From: Rhodocyclaceae bacterium
GTDB taxonomy: Bacteria > Pseudomonadota > Gammaproteobacteria > Burkholderiales > Rhodocyclaceae
Reading direction: 5' to 3'
Assembly: GCA_013426785.1 (NCBI GenBank)
Contig: JACDZI010000022.1
Coordinates: 1-43,218, forward strand
Length of the DNA stretch: 43,218 bases
Shown here: positions 18,294 to 26,680 of the stretch, piece after piece
How positions within the stretch are numbered: position 1 is the first letter of the stretch
Layout: each line of letters opens with the position of its first letter
Notes under the pieces: generated by a model
What the model was told of the DNA's origin: nothing
The model's database searches: none
The model's input: only the letters and a program-made list of their open reading frames with translations
Program-made: the position numbers and the translations under genes

Positions 18294-18682
18294 CGGCGTG
18301 CTTCGAGGTGGGCGCGCAGCCAGGCGGCGAAGGCCGCTTCCTCGATTTCGCCGGCCGCGACGGCGAGCATGGTCAGGGTTGCTTCAAGCTGGCCGACGCG
18401 CAGGGAGAAACCATTCAGTGCCAGGAATAGACCGACCGCCATGAAGGCGGCGCGTTTGTTGCCGTCCGCGAAGGGGTGATTCTGCGCGATACCGCAACCA
18501 TACGCGGCAGCCAGGTCGGCAAAATCGGGTTGCCCATAGGCGGCGAGATTCAACGGTCGTGCCAGTGCCGAATCGAGCAGGCCTTCGTCGCGCATGCCCG
18601 CGAGCCCACCATGCTCCGCCAGGCTTTCGCCATGCAACAGCAGGAGCGCACGCTTGTCGATCCAGTGGGCGACGCTACTCAT
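18290..18682 (-). CDS. doc: Doc-type toxin (Fic/Doc fold)
   Basis: 130 residues, the usual length of Doc toxins. The Fic motif HPFADGNKRAAF starts at His69 and is complete. Doc toxins phosphorylate elongation factor EF-Tu and stop translation. The ATG overlaps the stop of the antitoxin gene by 4 bases, so the pair is co-translated. It converges on the antiporter with overlapping stop codons. Confidence 0.92.
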   Translation of the reverse strand: MSSVAHWIDKRALLLLHGESLAEHGGLAGMRDEGLLDSALARPLNLAAYGQPDFADLAAAYGCGIAQNHPFADGNKRAAFMAVGLFLALNGFSLRVGQLEATLTMLAVAAGEIEEAAFAAWLRAHLEARR

Positions 18683-18906
18683 TTTGCCAGGGCGTGGAAA
18701 GTGTCGCGAAATTCGCGCATGAACTCACGCCCGAGCGTGAGTTGCTCGTCGAGCGCCGGGTCGTAAGGACTGAGCTGAAAACCTTCAGGGGTTTCAGAAA
18801 GATGCACGGTGTCGCCTTTTTCAAGTCGCATCGCTGCCAGCGCCTCCTTGGGCAGCACGACGCCGACGGAATTGCCGATCTGGGTGAGTTTGAGTGTGTA
18901 GTGCAT
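18679..18906 (-). CDS. AbrB/MazE-type antitoxin
   Basis: 75 residues. The N-terminal half is a swapped-hairpin AbrB domain (IGNSVGVVLPKEAL, EKGDTVHL) that binds DNA; the C-terminal half is acidic and would wrap around the toxin. It has a strong GGAG ribosome site. It is first in the toxin operon and probably represses its own promoter. The classical partner of Doc is Phd; an AbrB-type partner is a known but less common pairing. Confidence 0.9.
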   Translation of the reverse strand: MHYTLKLTQIGNSVGVVLPKEALAAMRLEKGDTVHLSETPEGFQLSPYDPALDEQLTLGREFMREFRDTFHALAK

Positions 18907-18922
18907 GGCGATCTCCGGAGTA

Positions 18923-18954
18923 CGTTATAACGATTGTAATAATATGGCTGTCAG
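18923..18954 (-). promoter_or_regulatory. Promoter and likely operator of the antitoxin-toxin operon
   Basis: On the minus strand CTGACA (18954-18949), 18 bases, then TTATAA (18930-18925). The -10 box is inside a perfect 10-bp palindrome, CGTTATAACG (18923-18932), a natural site for autorepression. The region is AT-rich compared with the neighbours. Confidence 0.55.
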
Positions 18955-18960
18955 GCTTAT

Positions 18961-18990
18961 TTCGCAAGCGGATGGGGCACTGGTTACAAT
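18961..18990 (+). promoter_or_regulatory. Probable promoter of the MFS-restriction operon
   Basis: TTCGCA (18961-18966), 18 bases, TACAAT (18985-18990). The -10 box lies only 6 bases before the ATG with no ribosome site between, so the message may be leaderless. Confidence 0.45.
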
Positions 18991-18996
18991 CGGGCC

Positions 18997-20286
18997 ATGA
19001 CCCTGACCTTCACCCCCGAACAGAAGCGCCTGCGGCTCATTGCCTTGTCGGTGGTGGTGGCGGCCTACGTGCTGTCCTTCTTCCAGCGCTTCGCCCCGGC
19101 CGGCATCGCCCAGGATCTCGCGGCCAGTTTCCAGACTTCCGCCGCTTCGCTCGGCGTGCTGGCGGCGACCTACTTCTATGTGTACACGCTGATGCAGGTG
19201 CCGACCGGCATCCTCGTCGATACGCTCGGGCCGCGCCGTATCCTGCTGCTGGGCGGTCTGGTGGCCGGCGGCGGCAGCCTGCTGTTCGGCCTGGCCGACA
19301 GCCTGAACGCTGCGCTGATCGGCCGCACGCTGATCGGGCTGGGCGTGTCGGTCACCTTTATCGCCATGCTGAAGATCATCGCCGTCTGGTTCGAGGAGCA
19401 CCGCTTCGCCAGCGTGGTCGGCCTGTCGATGCTGGTCGGCAATTTCGGCTCGGTGCTGGCCGGCTCACCGCTGTCCTGGCTGGCGCAGACCGCCGGCTGG
19501 CGCGGCGTGTTCATCGGCATCGGCATCGTTTCGTTGCTGCTCGGTGGCCTGGCCTGGCTGCTGGTGCGCGACCGGCCGACGAATGCGGACGGTGCCGTCC
19601 CGCCAGCGCCGAGATTTGACCGGACCGTGGTATTGACCGGCCTGCTGCGCGTGGTCAAGAACCGCGCTACCTGGCCGGCGGCCTTCGTGAATTCCGGACT
19701 GTCCGGCAGTTTCTTTGCCTTTGGCGGCCTGTGGGCAACGCCTTTCCTGACGCAAGGGCTGGGCATGACGCGCGATACCGCCACCGCCCATCTTTCTCTT
19801 TACTTTGCCGGTTTTGCTGTCGGCTGCCTCGTCATCGGTACCCTGTCCGATCGCCTGCGCCGCAGGAAGCCCGTGGTGATCGTCAGCTCGCACATCTATG
19901 CCCTGATCTGGCTGGTGTGGCTGTCGGGCATCAGCCTGCCGCCGGTTGCCAGCTATGCGCTGTTCGCCCTGATGGGGCTGACGACGGCGAGCTTCACCCT
20001 GTCCTGGGCCTGCGCCAAGGAAGTCAATCCGCCGCAACTGTCGGGCATGTCGACCTCGGTGGCCAACATGGGCGGCTTCCTCACCGGCGCGCTGCTGCAA
20101 CCGGCGGTCGGCTGGATCATGGACCAGCGCTGGTCCGGCGCGATGGCCAACGGCGTGCGGCTCTATGCCGCCGAGGATTACCGCTGGGGGCTGTTGCTGA
20201 TCGCCGTTGCCGCCTGGCTGGGCGCCGTGTCAGCCTGGTTTCTGCGCGAAACGCGCTGCCGCAACATCTGGACCGACCGGGGATGA
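18997..20286 (+). CDS. Major facilitator superfamily transporter
   Basis: 429 residues with 12 predicted membrane segments; the motif-A equivalent between helices 2 and 3 reads GILVDTLGPRRIL. It looks most like anion/organic acid MFS carriers, but the substrate is not known. A dispersed element (GAVPPAPRFDR) lies in the central cytoplasmic loop at about residue 200, where insertions are tolerated. Its stop overlaps the start of the restriction gene (ATGA), so it appears to head that operon. Confidence 0.9.
   Translation: MTLTFTPEQKRLRLIALSVVVAAYVLSFFQRFAPAGIAQDLAASFQTSAASLGVLAATYFYVYTLMQVPTGILVDTLGPRRILLLGGLVAGGGSLLFGLADSLNAALIGRTLIGLGVSVTFIAMLKIIAVWFEEHRFASVVGLSMLVGNFGSVLAGSPLSWLAQTAGWRGVFIGIGIVSLLLGGLAWLLVRDRPTNADGAVPPAPRFDRTVVLTGLLRVVKNRATWPAAFVNSGLSGSFFAFGGLWATPFLTQGLGMTRDTATAHLSLYFAGFAVGCLVIGTLSDRLRRRKPVVIVSSHIYALIWLVWLSGISLPPVASYALFALMGLTTASFTLSWACAKEVNPPQLSGMSTSVANMGGFLTGALLQPAVGWIMDQRWSGAMANGVRLYAAEDYRWGLLLIAVAAWLGAVSAWFLRETRCRNIWTDRG
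19594..19617 (+). repeat. 24-bp dispersed element, copy 10
   Basis: Two differences (positions 20 and 21). Inside the MFS gene, central loop, read as AVPPAPRF. Confidence 0.85.
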
Positions 20287-22991
20287 GGCATCTCTTCCAT
20301 GCGCTGGCGCAACGCGTCGATGTGTGGCGAGCGGACCACTATCCCTGTCCCAACTATCACGCGATTCGGGAAATCCTCGAATATGCCGAGGAAGAGGGCG
20401 GCCAACTGCGCTATTTGCGCCGGGCGCAACTCCGCGCCCTGGAAACCTATTGGTATCTGCGGCTGATACTCGGCACACCGCGCATCGCCGATCTGTACGC
20501 CGAGCTGTTCCCAGTCAAGGCCGACCGACGCGCCGCAATGGGGCTGACCTCGCCGGAAATCGTCGCCCTGATCGCCGACGATGGCCTTGATGCTGTGCTC
20601 GCACGCATTGCCGCCGACAACGCCTTTGTCAAGCAGCATGGGCTGGAAAGCCTGCGCGAAACCTGCGCGCTCGATTACCCCAGTTACATCCTCGCCTTGG
20701 CGATGGGCGCCGGCAAGACCATCCTGATGGGCAGCATCGTCGCCACCGAATTCGCCCTGGCGCAGGAATATCCCGACGGTCCCTTCGTCGAGAACGCGCT
20801 GGTCTTCGCCCCTGGCAAGACCATTTTCGGCGCCCTGCGCGAACTGGCCGACGTGCCCTACGCACGCCTCCTGCCGCCGCGCTTCCACAAGCCCTTCGCC
20901 GCCAGCCTCAAACTCACGTTTACGCGCGATGGCGACCAGCAGATTCCGATCACCTGGGGCAGCAGCTTCAACGTCATCGTCACCAACACCGAGAAAATCC
21001 GCATCCAGAAACCGCCGGCGAAGAACCGCGCCCAGCATCGCCTGTTCGGTGGTCTCAAGGAAGAGGAGGCAACGGAACTCGCCAATTTAAGACTTCAAGC
21101 AATTGCCTCGCTGCCGCATCTCGCCGTGTTCTCCGACGAAGCCCACCACACCTACGGCCAGAAGCTGCTCGGCAAGTGGGAAAAGGACAGCGAAACCGGC
21201 GAACTCGTCTTCCGCGACGACGGCATCAAGAAGGTGCGCCGCACTATCGACTACCTGGCGCGCGAAACCAACCTGATCGTCGTCGTCAATGCCACCGGCA
21301 CCCCGTACTTTCAGCGCCAGCCGCTGCGCGACGTGGTCGTCTGGTACGGTCTCGGCGAAGGCATTCGCGATGGCGTACTCAAGCCGCTGGCCGGCAACAT
21401 CAAGGTGTTCGACCTCGGCGACGCCGAAGCCGTGCAACTGGTTGGCGAGGTCATCGACGACTTTGCCGCCGACTACTGGCCCGTTGCCCTGCCCAACGGC
21501 GCCCCGGCGCGTCTCGCGCTCTACTTTCCCAACCTCGACACCCGCGACGAACTGCGCCCGGCCATCGACTCGGCCCTCGCCCGGCGCGGCATCGGCGCCG
21601 ACACCGTGCTGGTCGTGGATAACAAGTCGACCGACGCCACGCGGCGCGCCTTCGAGGCCGTCGCCCGCGATCCGGCCGCGCCGCACCGCATCCTGCTCCT
21701 GGTCAATATGGGCACCGAAGGCTGGAACTGCCCCAGCCTGTTCGCCTGCGCGCTGGTGCGCAAGCTTGCTCACAGCAACAACTTCGTGCTTCAGGCGGCC
21801 ACGCGCTGCCTGCGCCAAGTGCCGGGCAACAGCCATTCGGCGCGGGTCTATCTCACGGCAAGCAACCGCAAGACGCTCGAAGACCAGTTGGCCGAAACCT
21901 ATGGCACCAGCCTGCGCGAACTCGACCATCAGCAGGCCGAGCGCATCGAACAGGAAATTCGCCTGCACCAGCCGCATCTGCCGCCGCTGCTGGTTAGAAA
22001 ACGCGTACTGCGCTTCCGGCAAAAGACCGGCAGTGCCGTCCCGCCAGCGCCGACTTTTTCCATTCCCTCCGTTACCGCGCCCGAAGCCGCCACCATTGCC
22101 ACCTACGACATCGTTGAAACGGCAAGCGGCGACACCCGCCTGCAACGTCTCGATGCCGGCGATGCGACGCTGGTTGCCGATGCGCCCGACTGGGGCCATT
22201 ACGCCACCGCCGCCGAACTCGCCGCGCACTACCATCGGCCCACCGCCGCGCTGCTGACGGCCCTGCGCCACGCCTACGGCACGGCCGACATTCCCGCTCA
22301 TCACCTGCCCCACCTCGGCCGGCAGATCGAAGCGCAGCAAGCCGCCTACGAGGAGTACCACGAGGAAATCGACGTCGCCGTGGCGCTGGTCAAGCCGGAC
22401 GGCTTCGATGTGAGGATCGAGAGCGGCCAGCCGGTCTACACCGCCCGTATCAGCTTCGCAAAGGATCGCGCCGCGCTCTACAAAACCGCCGCCGACACCG
22501 CCGACCCGGCGCAGGCATTGGCCACCAGTTTTCACTACGAAGGCTACAACTTCGATTCCGCGCCCGAGGCCGAATTCCTCGACTGGACGCTGGGTTTGCT
22601 CAAGGCCAACGCCCACGCCATCGAAGGTCTGTGGTTCACCGGCGGGCTGACCAGTCCCGACAAGACCGAACTGCTGGCCGAATACCTTGGCGAGGATGGC
22701 CGCTGGCATCACTACACGCCGGATTTCGTCATCCGCCGCGCCGACGGCAAGCATCTGGTGGTCGAAATCAAGAAAGATACCGAAAGCCCCAATATCGCCG
22801 CCGATCTGGCCCGCCATGCGGCTGGCGAAGCGCCGCAAACCGCCGAAGGTCGCAAGGCTGTCGCCCTGAAGCGCTGGGAAGACCTCAACCCCGACCGGCT
22901 GGCCTACCATGTGCTGTTCGCCGACACCGCGCTTCACGATGAAGGCAAACGAGTGGTGAAAGACTTTATTCTTGGAGGTAACGCAACATGA
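20283..22991 (+). CDS. res: Type III restriction enzyme, Res subunit
   Basis: 902 residues. A superfamily 2 helicase core has Walker [10 protein letters not shown] (about residue 140), the DEAH box SDEAHHTYG (about 284), VNATGTPYF and motif [11 protein letters not shown] (about 504). The C-terminal nuclease has the PD-(D/E)xK signature: [19 protein letters not shown], about 814-831. It translocates or slides on DNA and cleaves when two unmodified sites meet. A dispersed element ([10 protein letters not shown], about 585) lies in the linker between helicase and nuclease. The start at 20283 overlaps the MFS stop. Unlike most type III systems, res comes before mod. Confidence 0.95.
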   Translation: MRHLFHALAQRVDVWRADHYPCPNYHAIREILEYAEEEGGQLRYLRRAQLRALETYWYLRLILGTPRIADLYAELFPVKADRRAAMGLTSPEIVALIADDGLDAVLARIAADNAFVKQHGLESLRETCALDYPSYILALAMGAGKTILMGSIVATEFALAQEYPDGPFVENALVFAPGKTIFGALRELADVPYARLLPPRFHKPFAASLKLTFTRDGDQQIPITWGSSFNVIVTNTEKIRIQKPPAKNRAQHRLFGGLKEEEATELANLRLQAIASLPHLAVFSDEAHHTYGQKLLGKWEKDSETGELVFRDDGIKKVRRTIDYLARETNLIVVVNATGTPYFQRQPLRDVVVWYGLGEGIRDGVLKPLAGNIKVFDLGDAEAVQLVGEVIDDFAADYWPVALPNGAPARLALYFPNLDTRDELRPAIDSALARRGIGADTVLVVDNKSTDATRRAFEAVARDPAAPHRILLLVNMGTEGWNCPSLFACALVRKLAHSNNFVLQAATRCLRQVPGNSHSARVYLTASNRKTLEDQLAETYGTSLRELDHQQAERIEQEIRLHQPHLPPLLVRKRVLRFRQKTGSAVPPAPTFSIPSVTAPEAATIATYDIVETASGDTRLQRLDAGDATLVADAPDWGHYATAAELAAHYHRPTAALLTALRHAYGTADIPAHHLPHLGRQIEAQQAAYEEYHEEIDVAVALVKPDGFDVRIESGQPVYTARISFAKDRAALYKTAADTADPAQALATSFHYEGYNFDSAPEAEFLDWTLGLLKANAHAIEGLWFTGGLTSPDKTELLAEYLGEDGRWHHYTPDFVIRRADGKHLVVEIKKDTESPNIAADLARHAAGEAPQTAEGRKAVALKRWEDLNPDRLAYHVLFADTALHDEGKRVVKDFILGGNAT
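22035..22058 (+). repeat. 24-bp dispersed element, copy 11
   Basis: Exact match. Inside res, in the interdomain linker, read as AVPPAPTF. Confidence 0.95.
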
Positions 22992-23281
22992 CCAACGCCA
23001 TCAAATTGTTGGCGCCCGAAACCATTGGCCACCGCATTCTGTTCATCCGTGGTCAGAAGGTCATGCTCGATGCCGATCTCGCCGAACTCTACGGCGTGGA
23101 GACGCGCACCCTCAATCAGGCCGTGCGACGCAATGTCGAGCGCTTTCCAGCCGATTTCATGTTCCAGCTTACGCAGGAGGAAAAGCAGGAGGTGATCACA
23201 AATTGTGACCACCTCGCCCGGCTGAAATTTTCGCCTGTCCTGCCGAATGCCTTCACCGCAGATCTGAAAGCCAAGAAATGA
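22988..23281 (+). CDS. ORF6N-domain protein, C-terminally truncated
   Basis: 97 residues. The N-terminal part ([47 protein letters not shown]) is an ORF6N domain, a DNA-binding module of phage antirepressors that also appears beside restriction systems. In complete members the LPxAFTE segment is followed by a long extra region; here it reads [13 protein letters not shown] and stops, overlapping the mod start. It looks like a remnant kept open, perhaps for translational coupling, or a minimal regulator. It overlaps res and mod by ATGA on both sides. Confidence 0.75.
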   Translation: MTNAIKLLAPETIGHRILFIRGQKVMLDADLAELYGVETRTLNQAVRRNVERFPADFMFQLTQEEKQEVITNCDHLARLKFSPVLPNAFTADLKAKK

Positions 23282-25293
23282 GCCAGAAAGACATCCCCGT
23301 CGCCAAGGCCAAGGGCCGGCCGATGCTTACCTGGGTGGGCAAGAAGCCGCTCGCCCGCGTTACCGCCTTTCCCGCCCAGCACATCGAAACCGTACCCGCG
23401 CCGGCCGGTGATGTGCCGCTGGCCGCCGTCGATTGGTCCGACTGGCCGCGCGATGTGCCGCAGGGCGGGCTGCTCTATCACGGCGACAACAAGGAAGTGC
23501 TGGCGCATCTGCTCGCCAACGGCTTTCGCGGCAAGGTCAAGCTGATCTACATCGACCCGCCCTTCGATTCCGGTGCCGACTATGTGCGCAAGGTGCAGTT
23601 GCGCGGCCCGAAAGGGGGCACCAAGGTCGAGGGCGAGGACTACACGCTGGGCGAGCAGGTGCAATACAGCGACATCTGGGCCAACGACAACTACTTGCAG
23701 TTCATGTATGAGCGCTTGTTGATCGCAAAGGAGCTGTTGGCGGATGGTGGGCTGTTCGTTTTGCATTGCGATCCAGCGCGAGGTCACTATCTCAAGTGCG
23801 TGATGGACGAAGTATTTGGCTCGGAGGCGTTTGTAAATCAGGTTGTTTGGAAGCGCTCAGATGCCCACAGTGATGTCGGGCAAGGAGCAAAGCATTTCGG
23901 CACAGTTCACGACATGATTTTTTTCTACGCCCAGGGTGGCGCTTACACCTGGAACACACAGTTCACTCCGCTACCTACATCGACCGTTGAGCAGTGGTAT
24001 CGAAATGTAGAAGAGGGAACGGAACGGCGTTACAACAAGGCAGACGTTACTGGCCCTGGCGGCGCAGTAAAGGGCAACCCGGTGTATGAGTGGAAGGGAA
24101 TTACTCGAGCTTGGCGATATAGCAAGGAACGTATGGCCGAGTTGGATAAGCAAGGCTTGCTTGTTTATACGGCAAGCGGAATGCCGTACCAGAAACGCTA
24201 TCTCGATGAGAGCAAAGGCGTTCCGCTTCAAGACTGGTGGGACGACATCCAAATGGTGCGCGGTATTCAACGGCGCGGTGAGTCTCACTACCCGACGGAA
24301 AAACCCGGGGAGCTTCTGGCAAGAGTCATTAAAGTTGCCACCAACCCCGGCGATCTCGTCCTTGACTGCTTCATCGGCTCGGGCACCACGGCGGCGGTGG
24401 CGCAGAAGCTCGGTCGCCGCTGGATCGGCTGCGACATCAACAAGGGCGCGATCCAGACCACGGCCAAGCGGCTGCAAGGCGTGATCGCCGAGCAGCAAAA
24501 GTCGGCGCTGACGGGACGGCAGGGGGATCTGATGGCGGACGAGAACGCGCCGCTGCTGCCCTGCCAACTCGCCTTCACCACCTGGCGCGTCAACGACTAC
24601 GACCTGCAAATCCAGCACAACGAGGCGGTGGAACTGGCCTGCGAACACCTCGGCATCACGCGCCGCCACACCGATCCGTTCTTCGGCGGCATTCGCGGCC
24701 AGATGCTGGTAAAGATTGTCCCGTTCAATCATCCATTGACGCCGCTCGACCTCGAAGCGTTGCGCACCGAACTCAAGACCCGACCGGAGGAAGAGCGCGA
24801 CATCCTCGTCGTCAGCCTCGGCATCGAACACGCGGCACGCGACTGGCTGACGCACTACAACCAGAACCGCCCGATCAACAAGATTCACTTGGTCGAACTG
24901 CGCAGCGACCGCAAGTCGGGTGGCTTCATCAAGCATGAACCGCTGTCGGCTCAAATCGACATCCGGCGCGAAGGTGAAAAACTGATCGTCGAGATTACCG
25001 ATGTGGTGTCGCCCTCCATCCTCCAGCGCCTCAACAAAGAGGGCGGCGTCTTCCGCGCCGAGATTGCCGACTGGCGCGCGGTGGTCGATTGCGTGTTGAT
25101 CGATACTGATCACGATGGCGCGGTGTTCAAGGTGGCTCTGGCCGACGTGCCGGAGCGCAAGCAGGATTTCGTGTCCGGCCGCTACGATTTGCCGGCCTCG
25201 CAGCCGGGCGCGACGGTAGCGGTGAAGATCATCGACATGCTCGGCGAGGAGTTCGTCAGCACAGCCGTATTCGGAGCGGAGGTCCAGCCATGA
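23278..25293 (+). CDS. mod: Type III DNA methyltransferase, Mod subunit
   Basis: 671 residues. Motif IV DPPF (93-96) precedes the AdoMet-binding motif DCFIGSGTT (363-371), the order of beta-class amino-methyltransferases, which fits type III N6-adenine enzymes. The target recognition region lies between them (roughly 140-350) and its DNA is visibly lower in GC than the flanks, suggesting a swapped specificity domain. A C-terminal region of about 250 residues follows. A dispersed element is read as KSALTGRQG near residue 407. It overlaps ORF6N and cbiX by ATGA. Confidence 0.93.
   Translation: MSQKDIPVAKAKGRPMLTWVGKKPLARVTAFPAQHIETVPAPAGDVPLAAVDWSDWPRDVPQGGLLYHGDNKEVLAHLLANGFRGKVKLIYIDPPFDSGADYVRKVQLRGPKGGTKVEGEDYTLGEQVQYSDIWANDNYLQFMYERLLIAKELLADGGLFVLHCDPARGHYLKCVMDEVFGSEAFVNQVVWKRSDAHSDVGQGAKHFGTVHDMIFFYAQGGAYTWNTQFTPLPTSTVEQWYRNVEEGTERRYNKADVTGPGGAVKGNPVYEWKGITRAWRYSKERMAELDKQGLLVYTASGMPYQKRYLDESKGVPLQDWWDDIQMVRGIQRRGESHYPTEKPGELLARVIKVATNPGDLVLDCFIGSGTTAAVAQKLGRRWIGCDINKGAIQTTAKRLQGVIAEQQKSALTGRQGDLMADENAPLLPCQLAFTTWRVNDYDLQIQHNEAVELACEHLGITRRHTDPFFGGIRGQMLVKIVPFNHPLTPLDLEALRTELKTRPEEERDILVVSLGIEHAARDWLTHYNQNRPINKIHLVELRSDRKSGGFIKHEPLSAQIDIRREGEKLIVEITDVVSPSILQRLNKEGGVFRAEIADWRAVVDCVLIDTDHDGAVFKVALADVPERKQDFVSGRYDLPASQPGATVAVKIIDMLGEEFVSTAVFGAEVQP
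24497..24520 (-). repeat. 24-bp dispersed element, copy 12
   Basis: One difference (position 10). Inside mod, just after the conserved catalytic core, read as KSALTGR. Confidence 0.9.
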
Positions 25294-25649
25294 AAGGCAT
25301 CATCCTGTTCGGCCACGGGGCCCGCAACCCCGAATACATCGCGCCCTTCCAGCGCATCCGCGCGCTGGTGGCGGCCCGCCAGCCGGGCGTGCCGGTGGAA
25401 ATTGGTTTTCTGGAGCTGACGCAGCCCCCGCTCGAAGCCAGCATCGAATGTCTCGTCAGCCGCGGAGTGCGACAGATCAAGGTGGTGCCGATCTTCTTCG
25501 CGCCCGGCCGGCATGTGCTCAAGGACCTGCCGGAACTGATCGGCCATGCGGCGGACCGTTTCCCCGCTGTTGAATTTGAAGTGGCGGCTTGCGTCGGCGA
25601 GGTCGAGGCGGTGATCGAGGCGATGGCCATGCACGCCTTGAACGCTTGA
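25290..25649 (+). CDS. cbiX: Small sirohydrochlorin cobalto/ferrochelatase CbiX
   Basis: 119 residues, the size of the small CbiX form. The metal-site histidines appear in ILFGHGARNP (residue 9) and FFAPGRHVLKDLP. It inserts Co2+ (or Fe2+ for siroheme) into sirohydrochlorin. Its start overlaps the mod stop by ATGA, so a tetrapyrrole enzyme is translated as the last member of a restriction operon; no other cobalamin gene is present in the window. Confidence 0.88.
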   Translation: MKGIILFGHGARNPEYIAPFQRIRALVAARQPGVPVEIGFLELTQPPLEASIECLVSRGVRQIKVVPIFFAPGRHVLKDLPELIGHAADRFPAVEFEVAACVGEVEAVIEAMAMHALNA

Positions 25650-25676
25650 CCCCAAATACGTATATTAGGTTATACT
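25646..25676 (+). promoter_or_regulatory. Promoter and inverted repeat before the RND efflux genes
   Basis: TTGACC (25646-25651), 19 bases, TATACT (25671-25676). GTATA and TATAC (25660-25675) form an inverted repeat around 6 bases and overlap the -10 box, so a repressor such as a TetR- or MarR-type protein could act here. Only 7 bases separate the -10 box from the ATG and no ribosome site is seen. Confidence 0.5.
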
Positions 25677-25683
25677 GATATAT

Positions 25684-26676
25684 ATGATGAAGCCAAACTT
25701 TTTTTTCCCCCTGCTGCTTGCGATTGCGGCCGCACCAGTCTTGTCCCAGACCCGCACCCTCGAACTGCGCGAAGTCCAGCTCACCCTGCCGGCGGAAGCG
25801 GTGATCGAGGCGACGAGGCAGGCGGTGGTCGCCACCCAGGTGTCGGGGCGCATCGTTGCCGTCAAGGCCGAGGCGGGTGATCGCGTCAAGGCGGGCCAAC
25901 TGCTGATGCAGGTGGATGCCCGCGAGGCCACCGAAACGGCCAACGCCGCCGGCGCGCAACTGGCGCAGGCCGAGGCGAGTTACGCCCGCACACAGAATCT
26001 CTTCAAGCAGAAATTCGTCAGCCAGGCCGCGCTCGACGCCGCCGAGGCGAACGTCAAATCTGCCCGCGCGCAGGCCGGTGCCGCCGGTGCGGGCGCTTCG
26101 CACGCCGCCGTGACAGCGCCGCTGGCCGGCATCGTTGCCACGCGCCATGCCGAGCTGGGCGACCTGGCCATGCCGGGCAAGCCGCTCTTCACGGTCTATG
26201 AACCCAAGGGGCTGCGCGCTGTCGCCAGCATTCCTCAGTACCGGCTGAAGGAGGCGCAGAAGGCGAAATCCGCACGAATCGAGTTTCAGGAAACCGGTGT
26301 GGAGAAAAATCGGCGCTGGCAGGACGGCGTCCGCCTCGAAATCCTGCCGACCGTCGATGTCCGCAGCCATACCGCCACCGCGCGCGTCTATCTGGCGGAT
26401 ACCGATCTGGCCGGCGTGGTGCCCGGCATGGCGGTGCGGGTGCACCTGCTGGTGGGCACGGCGCAGAAGCTGACCGTGCCGCCGGAGGCGGTGGTACGCC
26501 GCGGTGAGATCAGTGCCGTGTATGTGTTGGGCAAGGACAAACCCCAACTGAGGCAAGTCAGGCTCGGCGAGGCGGTCGCCGATGGCGAACTCGAAGTGCT
26601 GTCGGGCCTGGCGGCGGGCGAGACCGTGAGCCTCGATCCGGTCAAGACTGGCATCGAACTGAAGCAGGCGAAGTAG
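25684..26676 (+). CDS. RND efflux periplasmic adaptor (membrane fusion protein)
   Basis: 330 residues. A short signal peptide (to about residue 21, LSQ) is followed by the split lipoyl domain (VVATQVSGRIVAVKAEAGDRVKAGQLLMQVD and, after the helical hairpin, VTAPLAGIVATRHAELGD in part), then beta-barrel and membrane-proximal domains. It links the pump to an outer-membrane channel. No lipobox is visible. A run of 8 T followed by 5 C lies in the signal-peptide codons. A dispersed element is read as KNRRWQDGVR in the beta-barrel region. It is followed after 4 bases by the pump gene. Confidence 0.9.
   Translation: MMKPNFFFPLLLAIAAAPVLSQTRTLELREVQLTLPAEAVIEATRQAVVATQVSGRIVAVKAEAGDRVKAGQLLMQVDAREATETANAAGAQLAQAEASYARTQNLFKQKFVSQAALDAAEANVKSARAQAGAAGAGASHAAVTAPLAGIVATRHAELGDLAMPGKPLFTVYEPKGLRAVASIPQYRLKEAQKAKSARIEFQETGVEKNRRWQDGVRLEILPTVDVRSHTATARVYLADTDLAGVVPGMAVRVHLLVGTAQKLTVPPEAVVRRGEISAVYVLGKDKPQLRQVRLGEAVADGELEVLSGLAAGETVSLDPVKTGIELKQAK
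26305..26328 (-). repeat. 24-bp dispersed element, copy 13
   Basis: Two differences (positions 8 and 20). Inside the adaptor gene, read as KNRRWQDG, the only copy seen in that frame. Confidence 0.85.
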
Positions 26677-26680
26677 GCCC

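Noticed and set aside
21087-22937. A 616-codon antisense open frame opposite res
   Set aside because: Shadow of the Res gene; no domain, low-complexity Gly/Val/Gln-rich content.
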